Part shown: piece after piece, positions 26,828 through 36,244 of the stretch
Position numbering within the stretch: position 1 is the first letter of the stretch
Layout of the letters: each line of letters begins with the position of its first letter
Origin: Rhodospirillales bacterium
GTDB taxonomy: Bacteria; Pseudomonadota; Alphaproteobacteria; Rhodospirillales; Casp-alpha2
Reading direction: 5' to 3'
Length of the DNA: 64,000 nt
Assembly: GCA_023145215.1 (NCBI GenBank)
Contig: JAGLED010000021.1
Span: 20,578-84,577 of the forward strand
Translations under genes and position numbers: made by a program
Notes under the pieces: model-generated
Told to the model about the DNA's origin: nothing
Seen by the model: only the letters and a program-made list of their open reading frames with translations
The model's database searches: none

Positions 26828-29800
26828 TCACATATTCCGTCGGTATTTGCCGCCGGCTTCGAACAGCGCGTCGGTGATCTGGCCGAGCGAGCAGACGCGG
26901 ACCGCGTCCATCAGCACCGCGAACACGTTCTCGTCGTTGGTTGCCGCACGCTGAAGCCGCTTGATCATGTCGGCGCACGCTTTCTCGTTCCGGGCCTGGA
27001 AGGCGCGGAGCCGCGTGATCTGGCTCTGCTTCTCTTCCTCGGTCGAGCGGCGGAGTTCGATCTCTTTTTCTTCCGGCGGGTTCGGGTTTCTGTACGTGTT
27101 CACGCCGATGATCGGCAGTTCGCCGGTGTGCTTGAGCGTTTCGTAGTGAATGCTCTCTTCCTGGATCTTGCCGCGCTGATAGCCGGTCTCCATCGCGCCC
27201 AGCACGCCGCCGCGTTCGGTGATTCGGTCGAACTCCATCAGCACCGCTTCCTCAACCAGATCGGTCAACTCGTCGATGACGAACGAGCCCTGGTTCGGGT
27301 TCTCGTTCTTCGCCAGCCCCCATTCCTTGTTGATGATCATCTGGATGGCGATGGCGCGACGCAGGCTTTCCTCGGTCGGCGTTGTGATCGCTTCGTCGTA
27401 TGCATTCGTGTGCAAAGAGTTGCAGTTGTCGTAGACCGCGATCAGTGCCTGCAGCGTGGTCCTGATGTCGTTGAAGTCCATTTCCTGCGCGTGCAGCGAG
27501 CGGCCCGAGGTCTGGATGTGGTACTTGAGCTTCTGCGAGCGTTCGTTGGCGCCGTACTTGAAGCGCATCGCGGTCGCCCAGATGCGGCGGGCGACCCGGC
27601 CCATGACCGAGTACTCCGGGTCCATCCCGTTGGAGAAGAAGAACGACAGGTTCGGCGCGAAGTCGTCGATGTCCATGCCGCGCGCGAGATACGCCTCGAC
27701 GAACGTGAAACCGTTGGCGAGCGTAAAGGCGAGCTGCGAGATCGGGTTCGCGCCCGCTTCGGCGATGTGATAGCCGGAGATCGACACGGAATAGAAGTTC
27801 CTGACCTTGTGATGCACGAAATACGACTGGATATCGGCCATCATCTTGAGCGCGAATTCGGTCGAGAAGATGCAGGTATTCTGCCCCTGATCTTCTTTCA
27901 GAATGTCCGCCTGCACGGTGCCGCGCACGGTCGACAGCGTCCAGGCCTTGATCTTCTCGATCTCTTCGTCGGTCGGCGCGCGGTCGTTGTCTTCTTCGAA
28001 CTTGGCGACCTGCTGATCGATGGCGGTGTTCATGAACATCGCCAGGATCGTCGGCGCCGGGCCGTTTATGGTCATTGAGACCGACGTCGATGGGCTGCAC
28101 AGGTCAAACCCGTCATAGAGCGCCTTCATATCGTCGAGGGTCGCGATGGACACACCCGAGTTGCCGACCTTCCCGTAAATGTCGGGACGTTCGGCGGGAT
28201 CGAAGCCGTAAAGGGTGACACTGTCGAACGCGGTCGACAGACGCTTGGCGTCGGAGTCCTTGGACAGAAATTTGAACCTGGCATTGGTGCGGAACGGATC
28301 GCCCTCGCCCGCGAACATGCGGGTCGGGTCCTCGCCCTCGCGCTTGAAGGCAAACACGCCAGCCGTGTAGGGGAAGCTGCCCGGCAGGTTTTCCTTGAGC
28401 AGGAACTTCAGCAGTTCGCCCTCGTCTTCGTACTTCGGCAGTGCCACGCGCGAGATGCGATTGCCCGAGAGCGTCTGGCGCTGCAGGTTGTAGCGCACTT
28501 CCTTATCGCGGATTTTCACCACGTACTCGTCGCCGGAATAGCTCTCGACGACGGTCGGCCAGATTTCGATCAGCTTTTTGGCGCGCGGGTCGATGGCCTC
28601 GTCGCGCTCCGCCAGAAGCTTGTCGAGATCGTCCGTCGATTTCGATCCGGCGTCTGCCAGCATGCGCTTGGTCTCGCGAAGCTGCTGACGCTCGCGCGCG
28701 ATCCTGGATTGCGCGTCGATGGTCTTGTGATAGTCGCGGACGGTTTCCGAGATTTCCGACAGATAGCGCGCGCGTTCCGGCGGCACGATGGTCTGGCCGG
28801 GCTCCGACACCTTGGTCGTTACGGGCTCGATAATGCACGGCGGCGCGTTGAAGCCCTTTTCCGCGAAGACGCTCAGCAATTCCTGATAAAGCGCGGTGAC
28901 GCCCGGGTCGGCGAACTTCGACGCCATGCAGCCGAACACCGGCATGTTGTCGGGGCTTGAGCCGAAGGCCTCGCGGTTGCGCTGTACCTGTTTCCGGACA
29001 TCGCGAACGGCGTCGAGCGCGCCCTTGCGGTCCATCTTGTTGATGGCGATGGCGTCGGCGAAGTCGAGCATGTCGATCTTTTCGAGCTGGCTCTGCGCGC
29101 CGAATTCCGGCGTCATGACGTAAAGCGAAACGTCGACCAGATCGACGATGGCGGCGTCACCCTGCCCGATCCCCGGCGTTTCGACGATCACCATGTCGAA
29201 GCCCGCCGATTTCGTCGCGGCGATGACATCGGGCAGGTATTCCGGCACCTCGGTCTTGGAGCCGCGCGTCGCGACGGAACGGAAATAGACGTTGGGCGCA
29301 TCGATGGCGTTCATGCGGATGCGGTCGCCCAGCAGCGCGCCCTTGGTCTTGCGGCGCGTCGGGTCGATGGCGATGACCGCGATGTTGGGCTCGTCCGAAT
29401 AAAGCCGGAAGCGGCGGATCAGTTCGTCGGTCAGCGACGACTTGCCCGCACCGCCCGTGCCGGTGATGCCAAGGACGGGCGTCTTCTCGTGCTTGGCCGC
29501 CAAGTCGCGAAGTTTCTTGAGATCATCTTCCGGCAGCTTGTCTTTTTCGATGGCGGAGATGACGCGCGCCAGATCCTTGTGATCGGCGTCCGGCAGCTTG
29601 CCGAGCGATTTCGGCAGATCGTCCGTCGGATCGAAGTCCGAGACCTCGATCATGTGCTGGATCATGCCCTGAAGGCCCATCTGGTGGCCGTCCTCGGGCG
29701 AGAAGATGCGCGTCACGCCGTAATCGTGCAGGTCCTTGATCTCGGCCCCGACGATGACGCCGCCGCCGCCGCCGAAAATCTTGATATCGGGACGGCCCGC

Positions 29801-30112
29801 TTCTTTCAAAAGATCGACCATGTACTTGAAGTATTCGACGTGCCCGCCCTGATAGGACGACAGCGCGATGCCTTGTGCGTCTTCCTGGATCGCGGCGTCG
29901 ACGACTTCGGCGACGGAGCGGTTGTGGCCGAGGTGGATCACCTCCGCACCGCCCGACTGCAGGATACGGCGCATGATGTTGATCGAGGCGTCATGACCGT
30001 CGAACAGGCTCGCTGCGGTCACGAAGCGGACCGGGTTTTTCGGCGTGTAGCTCTTGTCTGCCTTGGTCGCCTGCGATTTCCGCTCGGCGGTCTGCTTGCC
30101 GTCGTCTGGCAT
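26828..30112 (-). CDS. icmF: Fused isobutyryl-CoA mutase IcmF (B12-dependent)
   Basis: About 1094 residues in three parts. The B12-binding domain comes first ([20 protein letters not shown], with the cobalt-ligand His in DGHD, and [13 protein letters not shown]). The G-protein chaperone follows (about 210-480), with Walker [17 protein letters not shown] and KMDRKGALD. The mutase TIM barrel (about 540-1094) has [16 protein letters not shown] and [16 protein letters not shown]. IcmF isomerises isobutyryl-/n-butyryl-CoA type substrates using adenosylcobalamin. GGGAGAG precedes the ATG at 30112. Divergent from metY; an 18-bp palindrome lies between. CobS/CobT in the window fit the B12 need. Confidence 0.94.
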   Translation of the reverse strand: MPDDGKQTAERKSQATKADKSYTPKNPVRFVTAASLFDGHDASINIMRRILQSGGAEVIHLGHNRSVAEVVDAAIQEDAQGIALSSYQGGHVEYFKYMVDLLKEAGRPDIKIFGGGGGVIVGAEIKDLHDYGVTRIFSPEDGHQMGLQGMIQHMIEVSDFDPTDDLPKSLGKLPDADHKDLARVISAIEKDKLPEDDLKKLRDLAAKHEKTPVLGITGTGGAGKSSLTDELIRRFRLYSDEPNIAVIAIDPTRRKTKGALLGDRIRMNAIDAPNVYFRSVATRGSKTEVPEYLPDVIAATKSAGFDMVIVETPGIGQGDAAIVDLVDVSLYVMTPEFGAQSQLEKIDMLDFADAIAINKMDRKGALDAVRDVRKQVQRNREAFGSSPDNMPVFGCMASKFADPGVTALYQELLSVFAEKGFNAPPCIIEPVTTKVSEPGQTIVPPERARYLSEISETVRDYHKTIDAQSRIARERQQLRETKRMLADAGSKSTDDLDKLLAERDEAIDPRAKKLIEIWPTVVESYSGDEYVVKIRDKEVRYNLQRQTLSGNRISRVALPKYEDEGELLKFLLKENLPGSFPYTAGVFAFKREGEDPTRMFAGEGDPFRTNARFKFLSKDSDAKRLSTAFDSVTLYGFDPAERPDIYGKVGNSGVSIATLDDMKALYDGFDLCSPSTSVSMTINGPAPTILAMFMNTAIDQQVAKFEEDNDRAPTDEEIEKIKAWTLSTVRGTVQADILKEDQGQNTCIFSTEFALKMMADIQSYFVHHKVRNFYSVSISGYHIAEAGANPISQLAFTLANGFTFVEAYLARGMDIDDFAPNLSFFFSNGMDPEYSVMGRVARRIWATAMRFKYGANERSQKLKYHIQTSGRSLHAQEMDFNDIRTTLQALIAVYDNCNSLHTNAYDEAITTPTEESLRRAIAIQMIINKEWGLAKNENPNQGSFVIDELTDLVEEAVLMEFDRITERGGVLGAMETGYQRGKIQEESIHYETLKHTGELPIIGVNTYRNPNPPEEKEIELRRSTEEEKQSQITRLRAFQARNEKACADMIKRLQRAATNDENVFAVLMDAVRVCSLGQITDALFEAGGKYRRNM

Positions 30113-30196
30113 GATGATCTCTCCCAAGAATATGCCGTCGGATTGTAGCGGAAAGCGGACCGCAGTTCGAGAAATGCCGCGGTTGCCAAACTTTCC

Positions 30197-30214
30197 CTTT
30201 ACGTTAACGTAAAG
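30197..30214. promoter_or_regulatory. 18-bp perfect palindrome, candidate operator of icmF/metY
   Basis: CTTTACGTTAACGTAAAG lies 85 bases upstream of icmF and about 105 bases upstream of the divergent metY. The ACGT-N2-ACGT core with A/T-rich flanks resembles operators of MerR-family regulators of branched-chain acyl-CoA genes (LiuR type). The regulator is not identified. Confidence 0.55.
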
Positions 30215-30255
30215 TTAGCATGGCCGGTGTTGCCGGTCAAAGGCCGTGTCGTTCA

Positions 30256-30284
30256 TTGACATCCCCTGCCCGGGGCAGAATGAT
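30256..30284 (+). promoter_or_regulatory. Promoter of metY with inverted repeat in the spacer
   Basis: A perfect -35 TTGACA (30256-30261), a 17-base spacer and AATGAT (30279-30284) stand 35 bases before the metY ATG. The spacer carries CTGCCC-G-GGGCAG (30266-30278), a perfect inverted repeat placed to act as an operator. Confidence 0.6.
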
Positions 30285-30319
30285 CCGCGCAACCACAGAC
30301 CCCGACGGAGGAGCCCACC

Positions 30320-31609
30320 ATGGACCAGAGCAAGATGCACCCCGAGACGCTGGCGCTGCACGCCGGTTACCGCAAGGACGACACCAACGCAGTGGCGGTG
30401 CCGATCCACATGACCACGTCCTATCAGTTCGACAGCACCGAGCACGCGGAAAACCTGTTCGCGCTCAAGGAACTGGGCAACATCTATTCGCGCATCATGA
30501 ACCCGACCTGCGACGTCATGGAACAGCGCGTCGCGGCGCTCGAAGGCGGTGTCGCCGCCCTCGCGCTGGCCTCTGGTCAGGCCGCGTCGACGTTCGCGAT
30601 CCTGAACTTGTGCAAGGCCGGCGATAACTTCGTCTGCTCGACCGATATCTACGGCGGTACGTGGAACCTGTTCCAGAACACGCTGAAGGACCTCGGAATC
30701 GAATGCCGCTTCGTCGATCCGGCCGATCCGGAGAATTTCCGCAAGGCGACCGACGACAAGACGCGCTGCTATTACGCGGAAACGCTGCCGAACCCGAAGC
30801 TGCATGTGTTCCCGATCAAGGAGGTCGCCGACATCGGCCGCGCCGAAGGCGTACCGCTGATCATGGACAACACGGCCGCGCCGGTCCTCTGCAAGCCTTT
30901 GGAGCACGGCGCTGCGGTGGTGATCTATTCGGCGACGAAATACATGGGCGGGCACGGCACCTCGATCGGCGGTATGCTGATCGACGGCGGCAACTTCGAC
31001 TGGGAAGCCGGCGGCGACCGTTTCCCGACCCTGAACCAGCCGGACCCGAGCTACCACGGCGCGGTCTGGACCGAAGCCGTCAAACCGCTGGGCCCCATCG
31101 CCTTCATCATTCGTGCGCGGGTCATTCTTCTGCGCGACATGGGCTCGGCGATGAGCCCGTTCAACGCGTTCCAGTTCATCCAGGGGATCGAAACCCTGCC
31201 GCTTCGGATGGCGCGTCACTGCGAAAATGCGGTCAAGGTGGCGGAATTCCTGAAGGGCCACGACAAGATCGAAAACGTGATCCATCCGTCGCAGCAATCC
31301 GGGGAGCCCGCCAAGCGTCGCGATGCGTACCTCAAGGGTGGACATGGTGCGCTCTGCGGGTTCGAACTCAAGGGCGGCGCGGACGCCGGGCGTAAGTTCA
31401 TCGATAGTCTCGAGCTTCTGTATCATGTCGCCAACATCGGCGATGCGCGCTCCCTCGCCATTCATCCGGCGACGACGACGCACTCGCAGCTTTCGGTCGA
31501 AGATCAGGCCAAGGCCGGCGTGACGCCGGGCTACGTGCGGCTTTCCATCGGTCTTGAACATATTGACGACATTATCGCCGACCTGAGCCAGGCACTGGAT
31601 AAGGTGTAG
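30320..31609 (+). CDS. metY: O-acetylhomoserine sulfhydrylase MetY (Cys/Met metabolism PLP enzyme)
   Basis: 429 residues. LALHAGYRKDDTNAVAVPIHMTTSYQF and ELGNIYSRIMNPT are typical of MetY; the PLP lysine is Lys207 in IYSATKYMGGHGT. The extra insertions (for example DGGNFDWEAGGDRFPTL) separate MetY from MetB/MetC. It makes homocysteine from O-acetylhomoserine and sulfide. GGAGGAG precedes the ATG. It ends in a terminator nested in a family A repeat. Confidence 0.92.
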   Translation: MDQSKMHPETLALHAGYRKDDTNAVAVPIHMTTSYQFDSTEHAENLFALKELGNIYSRIMNPTCDVMEQRVAALEGGVAALALASGQAASTFAILNLCKAGDNFVCSTDIYGGTWNLFQNTLKDLGIECRFVDPADPENFRKATDDKTRCYYAETLPNPKLHVFPIKEVADIGRAEGVPLIMDNTAAPVLCKPLEHGAAVVIYSATKYMGGHGTSIGGMLIDGGNFDWEAGGDRFPTLNQPDPSYHGAVWTEAVKPLGPIAFIIRARVILLRDMGSAMSPFNAFQFIQGIETLPLRMARHCENAVKVAEFLKGHDKIENVIHPSQQSGEPAKRRDAYLKGGHGALCGFELKGGADAGRKFIDSLELLYHVANIGDARSLAIHPATTTHSQLSVEDQAKAGVTPGYVRLSIGLEHIDDIIADLSQALDKV

Positions 31610-31623
31610 CGCTTGCAAAGCGC

Positions 31624-31715
31624 GTCATCCCAAACTTGATTTGGGATCCATAAAACAAGAAAGCCCCGGTTAAACCGGGGCTTTTTTATGGGTCCTGAAT
31701 CGAGGTCAGGACGAC
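31624..31715. repeat. Intergenic palindromic repeat, family A, with nested terminator
   Basis: Left hairpin GTCATCCCAAACTTGATTTGGGATCCAT (about 31624-31651) and right hairpin ATGGGTCCTGAATCGAGGTCAGGACGAC (about 31688-31715) enclose the metY/era terminator. Related copies are at 34171, 36016, 37525, 55522 (degenerate) and 58818. Confidence 0.85.
31661..31687. terminator. Bidirectional terminator between metY and era
   Basis: AAGCCCCGG, loop TTAAA, CCGGGGCTT followed by TTTT, and preceded by AACAAG. It lies between two converging genes, inside the family A repeat. Confidence 0.9.
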
Positions 31716-31720
31716 GTATG

Positions 31721-32644
31721 TCATGCGTTGAAGTCGAGGCCCCAGTCGCGGTAGCGCTCGGGGTCGTCGCCCCACTTTTCGCGCACTTTGACGAACAGGA
31801 AAAGATGCACACGGCACTCGAACATCCCTTCGAGTTCCCTCCGTGACGCGGCGCCGATTTCCTTGATGCGGGACCCACGTTTGCCCAGCACAATGGCCTT
31901 CTGACTGTCGCGTTCGACGAAGATCACCTGCTCGATCCGGATCGAGCCGTCGTCCTGGTTGGTCCAGGTTTCGGTTTCGACCGTGGCGGCGTACGGCAGC
32001 TCTTTCTGGAGTTGGAGGTAGAGCTTTTCGCGCGTGACCTCGGCGGCCAACAGCCGCGCCGGCATGTCGGAAATCTGGTCTTCCGGGAACAGCCATGGCC
32101 CCGGCGCCATGCGTTCCGCGCAAAAATCGACCAGATCGCTGACCCCGTCACCGGTCAGGGCCGAGATCATGAAGGTGTCGGAGAACAGCTCGAGATCGTT
32201 CAGTTCCTGCGCGAGCGCCAGAAGCTTCCCCTTCTCCGCCGCGTCGACCTTGTTCAAGACGAGGATCGGCGCGGGTGCGTTGGGCTTCTCCTGTTTTCGC
32301 TTCTTGAGCCCGTCGAGGATCGATTTTGTGTTGCTGTCGAGACCGCGCTCGGCGTCGATCATCAGCAGGATCACATCGGCGTCCCCCGCCGAGCCCCAGG
32401 CGCTTGCGACCATCGCGCGGTCAAGCCGGCGGCGCGGTTGAAAAATCCCGGGTGTGTCGACGAACAGGATCTGCGCCGCATCCTTGATCAGGATGCCGAG
32501 CACCCGGGTCCGAGTCGTCTGTACCTTGGGCGACACGATGGACACCTTGGCGCCGACCGCGCGGTTGACGAACGTCGATTTGCCCGCGTTCGGCGCACCG
32601 AGTACGGCGACGAAACCGGCGCTGGTTTGCGATGCGTCGTTCAT
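31721..32644 (-). CDS. era: GTPase Era
   Basis: 307 residues. G motifs: G1 GAPNAGKSTFVNRAVG, G3 VDTPGIF, G4 NKVD. The C-terminal KH domain includes EQVIFVERDSQKAIVLGKRGSRIKEIG. Era assists 16S rRNA maturation and 30S assembly. Its ATG overlaps the rnc stop by 4 bases in the lepB-rnc-era operon. Confidence 0.96.
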   Translation of the reverse strand: MNDASQTSAGFVAVLGAPNAGKSTFVNRAVGAKVSIVSPKVQTTRTRVLGILIKDAAQILFVDTPGIFQPRRRLDRAMVASAWGSAGDADVILLMIDAERGLDSNTKSILDGLKKRKQEKPNAPAPILVLNKVDAAEKGKLLALAQELNDLELFSDTFMISALTGDGVSDLVDFCAERMAPGPWLFPEDQISDMPARLLAAEVTREKLYLQLQKELPYAATVETETWTNQDDGSIRIEQVIFVERDSQKAIVLGKRGSRIKEIGAASRRELEGMFECRVHLFLFVKVREKWGDDPERYRDWGLDFNA

Positions 32645-33324
32645 TTGCCGTCCTTTTCGATACTGGCGAGCATGGCTTCGGCGGCGGCCTGCTCGGCGGC
32701 GCGTTTGTTGCTGCCCTCACCGGTCGCGTTCGATTGTCCCGGTACTTTGACTTCGACCGTGAACATGGGTTGGTGATCAGGCCCGGATTGGCCGGTGACA
32801 CGATATTGCGGCAGCCCGAGGCCGCGGCCCTGCGCCCATTCCTGCAGCGTGGTTTTCGGGTCCTTCGGCGGACGGCGGTTCTCCCGCATCATTGCGGTCC
32901 AGTTGTCGTGGATGAATGCACGCGCGGCTTCCAGTCCGCCGTCGCGGTATATCGCGCAGATCACGGCCTCGGTCGCGTCGGCGAGGACGCCTGGATTTTC
33001 GCGCCCGCCGGTCAGATGCTCGCCGTTCGAAAGGGTCAGGTGGTCGGCGACCCCGATGGTTTCGGCGACACTGGCCAGCGCATCGCGTTGCGCGAGCGCC
33101 GTGAAGCGGTAGCTGATTTCGCCCTCTTCCTCGTCCGGATAGGCGTCCAGCAGCATCTCTGCGAGCACGAGGCCGAGCACCCGGTCACCCAAAAATTCCA
33201 TCCGCTCGTTGGATTTCAGACGCACTGCCGTTGAGCTGGAATGCACCAGCGCGTGCCGTAAAAGACCGATGTCCTTGAAAGTATAGCCGATGGCGGCTTG
33301 TAAAGTGTCGAGGCCGCCGCTCAT
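32641..33324 (-). CDS. rnc: Ribonuclease III
   Basis: 227 residues. The catalytic signature NERMEFLGDRVLGLVLAEML and the second acidic site ADATEAVICAIYRDGG belong to the RNase III domain; the C-terminal dsRNA-binding domain includes DPKTTLQEWAQGRGLGLPQY and KRAAEQAAAEAML. The ATG at 33324 overlaps the lepB stop (ATGA), so the longer frame to 33384 is not used. Confidence 0.96.
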   Translation of the reverse strand: MSGGLDTLQAAIGYTFKDIGLLRHALVHSSSTAVRLKSNERMEFLGDRVLGLVLAEMLLDAYPDEEEGEISYRFTALAQRDALASVAETIGVADHLTLSNGEHLTGGRENPGVLADATEAVICAIYRDGGLEAARAFIHDNWTAMMRENRRPPKDPKTTLQEWAQGRGLGLPQYRVTGQSGPDHQPMFTVEVKVPGQSNATGEGSNKRAAEQAAAEAMLASIEKDGK

Positions 33325-34034
33325 TCGATGCTCGTGAAGAAGCGCGACGGGCGCAGTTCGTCGAGCCACGTCCAGATCTTCCACGCCGAACCGTCGATCG
33401 AAAAGAAGATAAACTCGGCGCGGCCGACGAAGTTCTCGCGTGGCACGAACCCGACGCTGGAGAACCGCGAGTCGTTCGAATTATCGCGGTTGTCGCCCAT
33501 CATGAAGTAATGGCCGTCCGGCACGGTGTAGACCTGCGTATTATCGCTGCCTGGATTGCCGTCGCTTTTTTCGACGATCAGATGCTCTTTCCCGTTGGGC
33601 AGCGTCTCGATGTACTGCGTAATGCGCGAAAACTGGCCTGGTGCAGCCTCAAAGATGTGATCATCGATCTTCTTGCGCTCAACGGCCTGGCCGTTGATGT
33701 GCAGGATACCGTTTTTGACCTGGATACGGTCGCCCGGCAGCCCGATCACGCGCTTGATGAAATCCGTCGAGTTGTCGCGCGGCAGCTTGAAGACGGCGAC
33801 GTCCCCGCGTTCGGGCTCGGTGAAGAACACGCGGTCGGAGGGCAGAAGCGGCAGGCCGAACGGCAGCGAATAACGGCTGTACCCGTAGGCGTATTTGGAA
33901 ACGAAAAGGTAGTCGCCGACCAGCAGTGTCGGCACCATTGATCCCGACGGAATGGAAAACGGTTCGAACGCCGCCACGCGGATCGAAAGCGCGATCAATA
34001 CCGCATAGATGACCGTGCGAAGGGTCTCTTTCAT
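33321..34034 (-). CDS. lepB: Signal peptidase I
   Basis: 237 residues. One N-terminal membrane helix, then the catalytic Ser32 in FSIPSGSMVPTLLVGD and Lys94 in DFIKRVIGLPGDRIQ, and the late GDNRDNSNDSRFSSVG box. It removes signal peptides from exported proteins at the inner membrane. First gene of the lepB-rnc-era operon; here acpS and pdxJ, usual neighbours in alphaproteobacteria, are 9 kb away. Confidence 0.96.
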   Translation of the reverse strand: MKETLRTVIYAVLIALSIRVAAFEPFSIPSGSMVPTLLVGDYLFVSKYAYGYSRYSLPFGLPLLPSDRVFFTEPERGDVAVFKLPRDNSTDFIKRVIGLPGDRIQVKNGILHINGQAVERKKIDDHIFEAAPGQFSRITQYIETLPNGKEHLIVEKSDGNPGSDNTQVYTVPDGHYFMMGDNRDNSNDSRFSSVGFVPRENFVGRAEFIFFSIDGSAWKIWTWLDELRPSRFFTSIE

Positions 34035-34170
34035 TGTCGCTCCCCAAGGGTTGGCAGCCTGGATGGGTTTTCGGCGGCCGGGACCTGTACAGGGGCGCGA
34101 TATGGCCAGCCGAACCCCCGGCTGTCAAGGGATGAGGGCTTGATTGGCGGCGTATAAGGAGCTTGTTTCC

Positions 34171-34260
34171 GTCGCCCTGAACGCGATTCAGGGCCCATAA
34201 AATGCGTCGCTATGGATTTTGACGATGTTCATGAATCCTGAATCAAGTTCAGGATGACGT
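34171..34260. repeat. Intergenic palindromic repeat, family A
   Basis: GTCGCCCTGAACGCGATTCAGGGCCCAT on the left and ATCCTGAATCAAGTTCAGGATGAC on the right. It lies upstream of lepB and 6 bases from the stop of the DsbA-like gene. Confidence 0.8.
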
Positions 34261-34266
34261 TCGGTC

Positions 34267-34899
34267 CTAATTGGTCGCAGATGCCAGCCACTGATCCAGC
34301 GCGGGCTCCAGATTCTCCCACGGTCGGAAGCCGATGGTCAGCGCGACCGGGTCTTCTCCCTCCGCGACGCCGACGAGCGTCGGGAAACCGGTGATCTGCG
34401 AGCGCTGGGCGTAATAGAAATCGGCCAGCGTTTCCTGTTTCGTATCCTGATCCTGAAAGGCGATTTCGAACTCACTCAGGGGGACGCCCACTTCGTTGGC
34501 AAGTTCGGCCAGTACCTTCGGGTCGGTCGTGTCCTTGTTTTCGGCGTAAAACGCCTTGTGCAGCCTGGCCAGCATCGCAGGCGCCAGTTCCGGCGCGACG
34601 CGCCTGACCGCCACGACGGCCCGGCACGCGGGCTCGGTGTCGTAGGTGAAATCGCTGCGTTCGAAGAACTTGAAGTCGAACGGCTGACCCGAGGCTTCGG
34701 CGACGTGCGTCCAATGGTTTCGCACGTAGTCCTTGTCCCGGTCGGTCATGGCGTGATCGGTGAACGGCCTCAAACCACCGACGAAGATCTGCAGGTCGGC
34801 CTTGTCGGCGGTTTTTTCCTTCACCCGGTCCATGACCGGCGAAAATCCCCAGCACCACGAGCACATGGGGTCAGCGAAATAGAGTAGTTTCCGGTCCAT
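34267..34899 (-). CDS. DsbA-family thiol oxidoreductase
   Basis: 210 residues starting at the ATG at 34899, which has a consensus AAAGGAGGT ribosome site. The active site is Cys13-Ser-Trp-Cys16 in YFADPMCSWCWGFSPVMD, with the cis-Pro loop ITGFPTLVG. There is no signal peptide, so this is a cytoplasmic FrnE/2-hydroxychromene-isomerase-like member, not periplasmic DsbA. Substrate unknown. Divergent from hemB by 112 bases. Confidence 0.85.
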   Translation of the reverse strand: MDRKLLYFADPMCSWCWGFSPVMDRVKEKTADKADLQIFVGGLRPFTDHAMTDRDKDYVRNHWTHVAEASGQPFDFKFFERSDFTYDTEPACRAVVAVRRVAPELAPAMLARLHKAFYAENKDTTDPKVLAELANEVGVPLSEFEIAFQDQDTKQETLADFYYAQRSQITGFPTLVGVAEGEDPVALTIGFRPWENLEPALDQWLASATN

Positions 34900-35011
34900 A
34901 GCGAACCTCCTTTGACTAAACATAGTGAGCGTCGAAGGCGCATGAAACCCTTGCCCTTATGGGCCTGCATCTGGAAACTACCGCCGAGATTGCCCTGGAG
35001 ACCATTTTACG

Positions 35012-36004
35012 ATGCCGAACCCGCGTTATCCCGCAACCCGTATGCGCCGCAACCGCCGTACCCCCTGGCTTCGGGGGCTGGTGCGTGAAAACACCCTCAC
35101 GTCTGCCGACCTGATCTGGCCGGTGTTCGTGATCGAAGGCGCCGGCGAACGCGAACAGGTGATTTCCATGCCGGGGGTCGAGCGGCTTTCGTGCGACCTG
35201 TTGGCGAAGGCGGCCAAGGACGCGCACGGTCTCGGCATTCCGATGATCGCGATCTTTCCGTTCGTCGATCCCGCCCTGAAGACCCCGGACGCCAAGGAAG
35301 CCTGGAACCCGGATAACTTGGTCTGCCGTGCGGTCAAGGCGATCAAGGACGCGGTGCCCGACATCGGCGTGATGTGCGATGTGGCGCTCGATCCGTTCAA
35401 TTCCGACGGTCACGACGGGATCGTCCAGGGCGACGTGATCCTCAACGACGAAACCGTCGAGTGCCTGGTCAAGCAGACGCTCTGCCAGGCCGAGGCCGGT
35501 TGCGACGTGATCGCGCCCAGCGACATGATGGACGGCCGGATTGCCGCGCTTCGTTCGGCGCTCGACGAAAACAGTCTCCAGGACGTGGCGCTGATGTCTT
35601 ATGCGGCGAAGTACGCGTCCGGGTTCTATGGCCCGTTCCGCGATGCGGTGGGGTCTGGCGGTGCGCTCAAGGGCGACAAGAAGACCTACCAGATGGACCC
35701 GGCGAATACCGACGAAGCGCTGCGCGAGGTCGCGATGGACATCGACGAGGGTGCGGACATGGTCATGGTCAAGCCCGGCCTGCCCTATCTGGACGTGGTG
35801 CAACGGGTCAAACAAACCTTCGGCATGCCGACATTCGCCTACAATGTGTCGGGCGAATACGCGATGCTGCGCGGCGCCGGTGATGCCGGCTGGCTGCACT
35901 ACGACACCGTGATGATGGAAATGCTGATGGGCTTCAAACGCGCCGGCGCCGACGGCGTGCTGACCTATCACGCCATCGATGCGGCGAAAATTCTGAACAG
36001 TTGA
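35012..36004 (+). CDS. hemB: Delta-aminolevulinic acid dehydratase (porphobilinogen synthase)
   Basis: 330 residues. Condenses two 5-aminolevulinate to porphobilinogen for haem and B12. Active lysines lie in MSYAAKYASGFYGPFR and MVMVKPGLPYLD. The metal site reads DVALDPFNSDGHDG, with Asp in place of the zinc cysteines, the Mg-dependent (non-zinc) type. The start at 35012 matches the family N terminus PRYPATRMRRNRR. Confidence 0.95.
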   Translation: MPNPRYPATRMRRNRRTPWLRGLVRENTLTSADLIWPVFVIEGAGEREQVISMPGVERLSCDLLAKAAKDAHGLGIPMIAIFPFVDPALKTPDAKEAWNPDNLVCRAVKAIKDAVPDIGVMCDVALDPFNSDGHDGIVQGDVILNDETVECLVKQTLCQAEAGCDVIAPSDMMDGRIAALRSALDENSLQDVALMSYAAKYASGFYGPFRDAVGSGGALKGDKKTYQMDPANTDEALREVAMDIDEGADMVMVKPGLPYLDVVQRVKQTFGMPTFAYNVSGEYAMLRGAGDAGWLHYDTVMMEMLMGFKRAGADGVLTYHAIDAAKILNS

Positions 36005-36015
36005 TATTCTACTAT

Positions 36016-36087
36016 CGTGCTGAACCCGCTTCAGGGCGCTCACCCCTCAGTGCGGAAGTATGGACCCCAAATCAAGTTGGGGTGACG
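36016..36087. repeat. Intergenic palindromic repeat, family A
   Basis: CGTGCTGAACCCGCTTCAGGGCGC at left and TATGGACCCCAAATCAAGTTGGGGTGAC at right, 11 bases after the hemB stop. A shorter spacer than the other copies. Confidence 0.75.
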
Positions 36088-36244
36088 TGTCCACTTTCTC
36101 GAATGAGTGAAAAATTGGCAGAAACGAAGGGGCTTTTGGCATTCGTGCCGCGAATTCATATGATATCTGCTTACCGGGTAAATTGACTTGTTGCCCGCTT
36201 TCATGACGATCTGGCACCGATAATAATTGCCGAGGAAACGCCGC

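Noticed and set aside
30128..30319. Possible SAM riboswitch upstream of metY
   Set aside because: The stretch between promoter and ATG is only about 25 bases and none of the conserved SAM-I, SAM-II or SAH riboswitch segments is visible.
30215..31618. 467-residue minus-strand open frame opposite metY
   Set aside because: No motif and fully covered by metY; also crosses its promoter.
34916..36043. 375-residue minus-strand open frame opposite hemB
   Set aside because: hemB is certain; the antisense frame has no domain.
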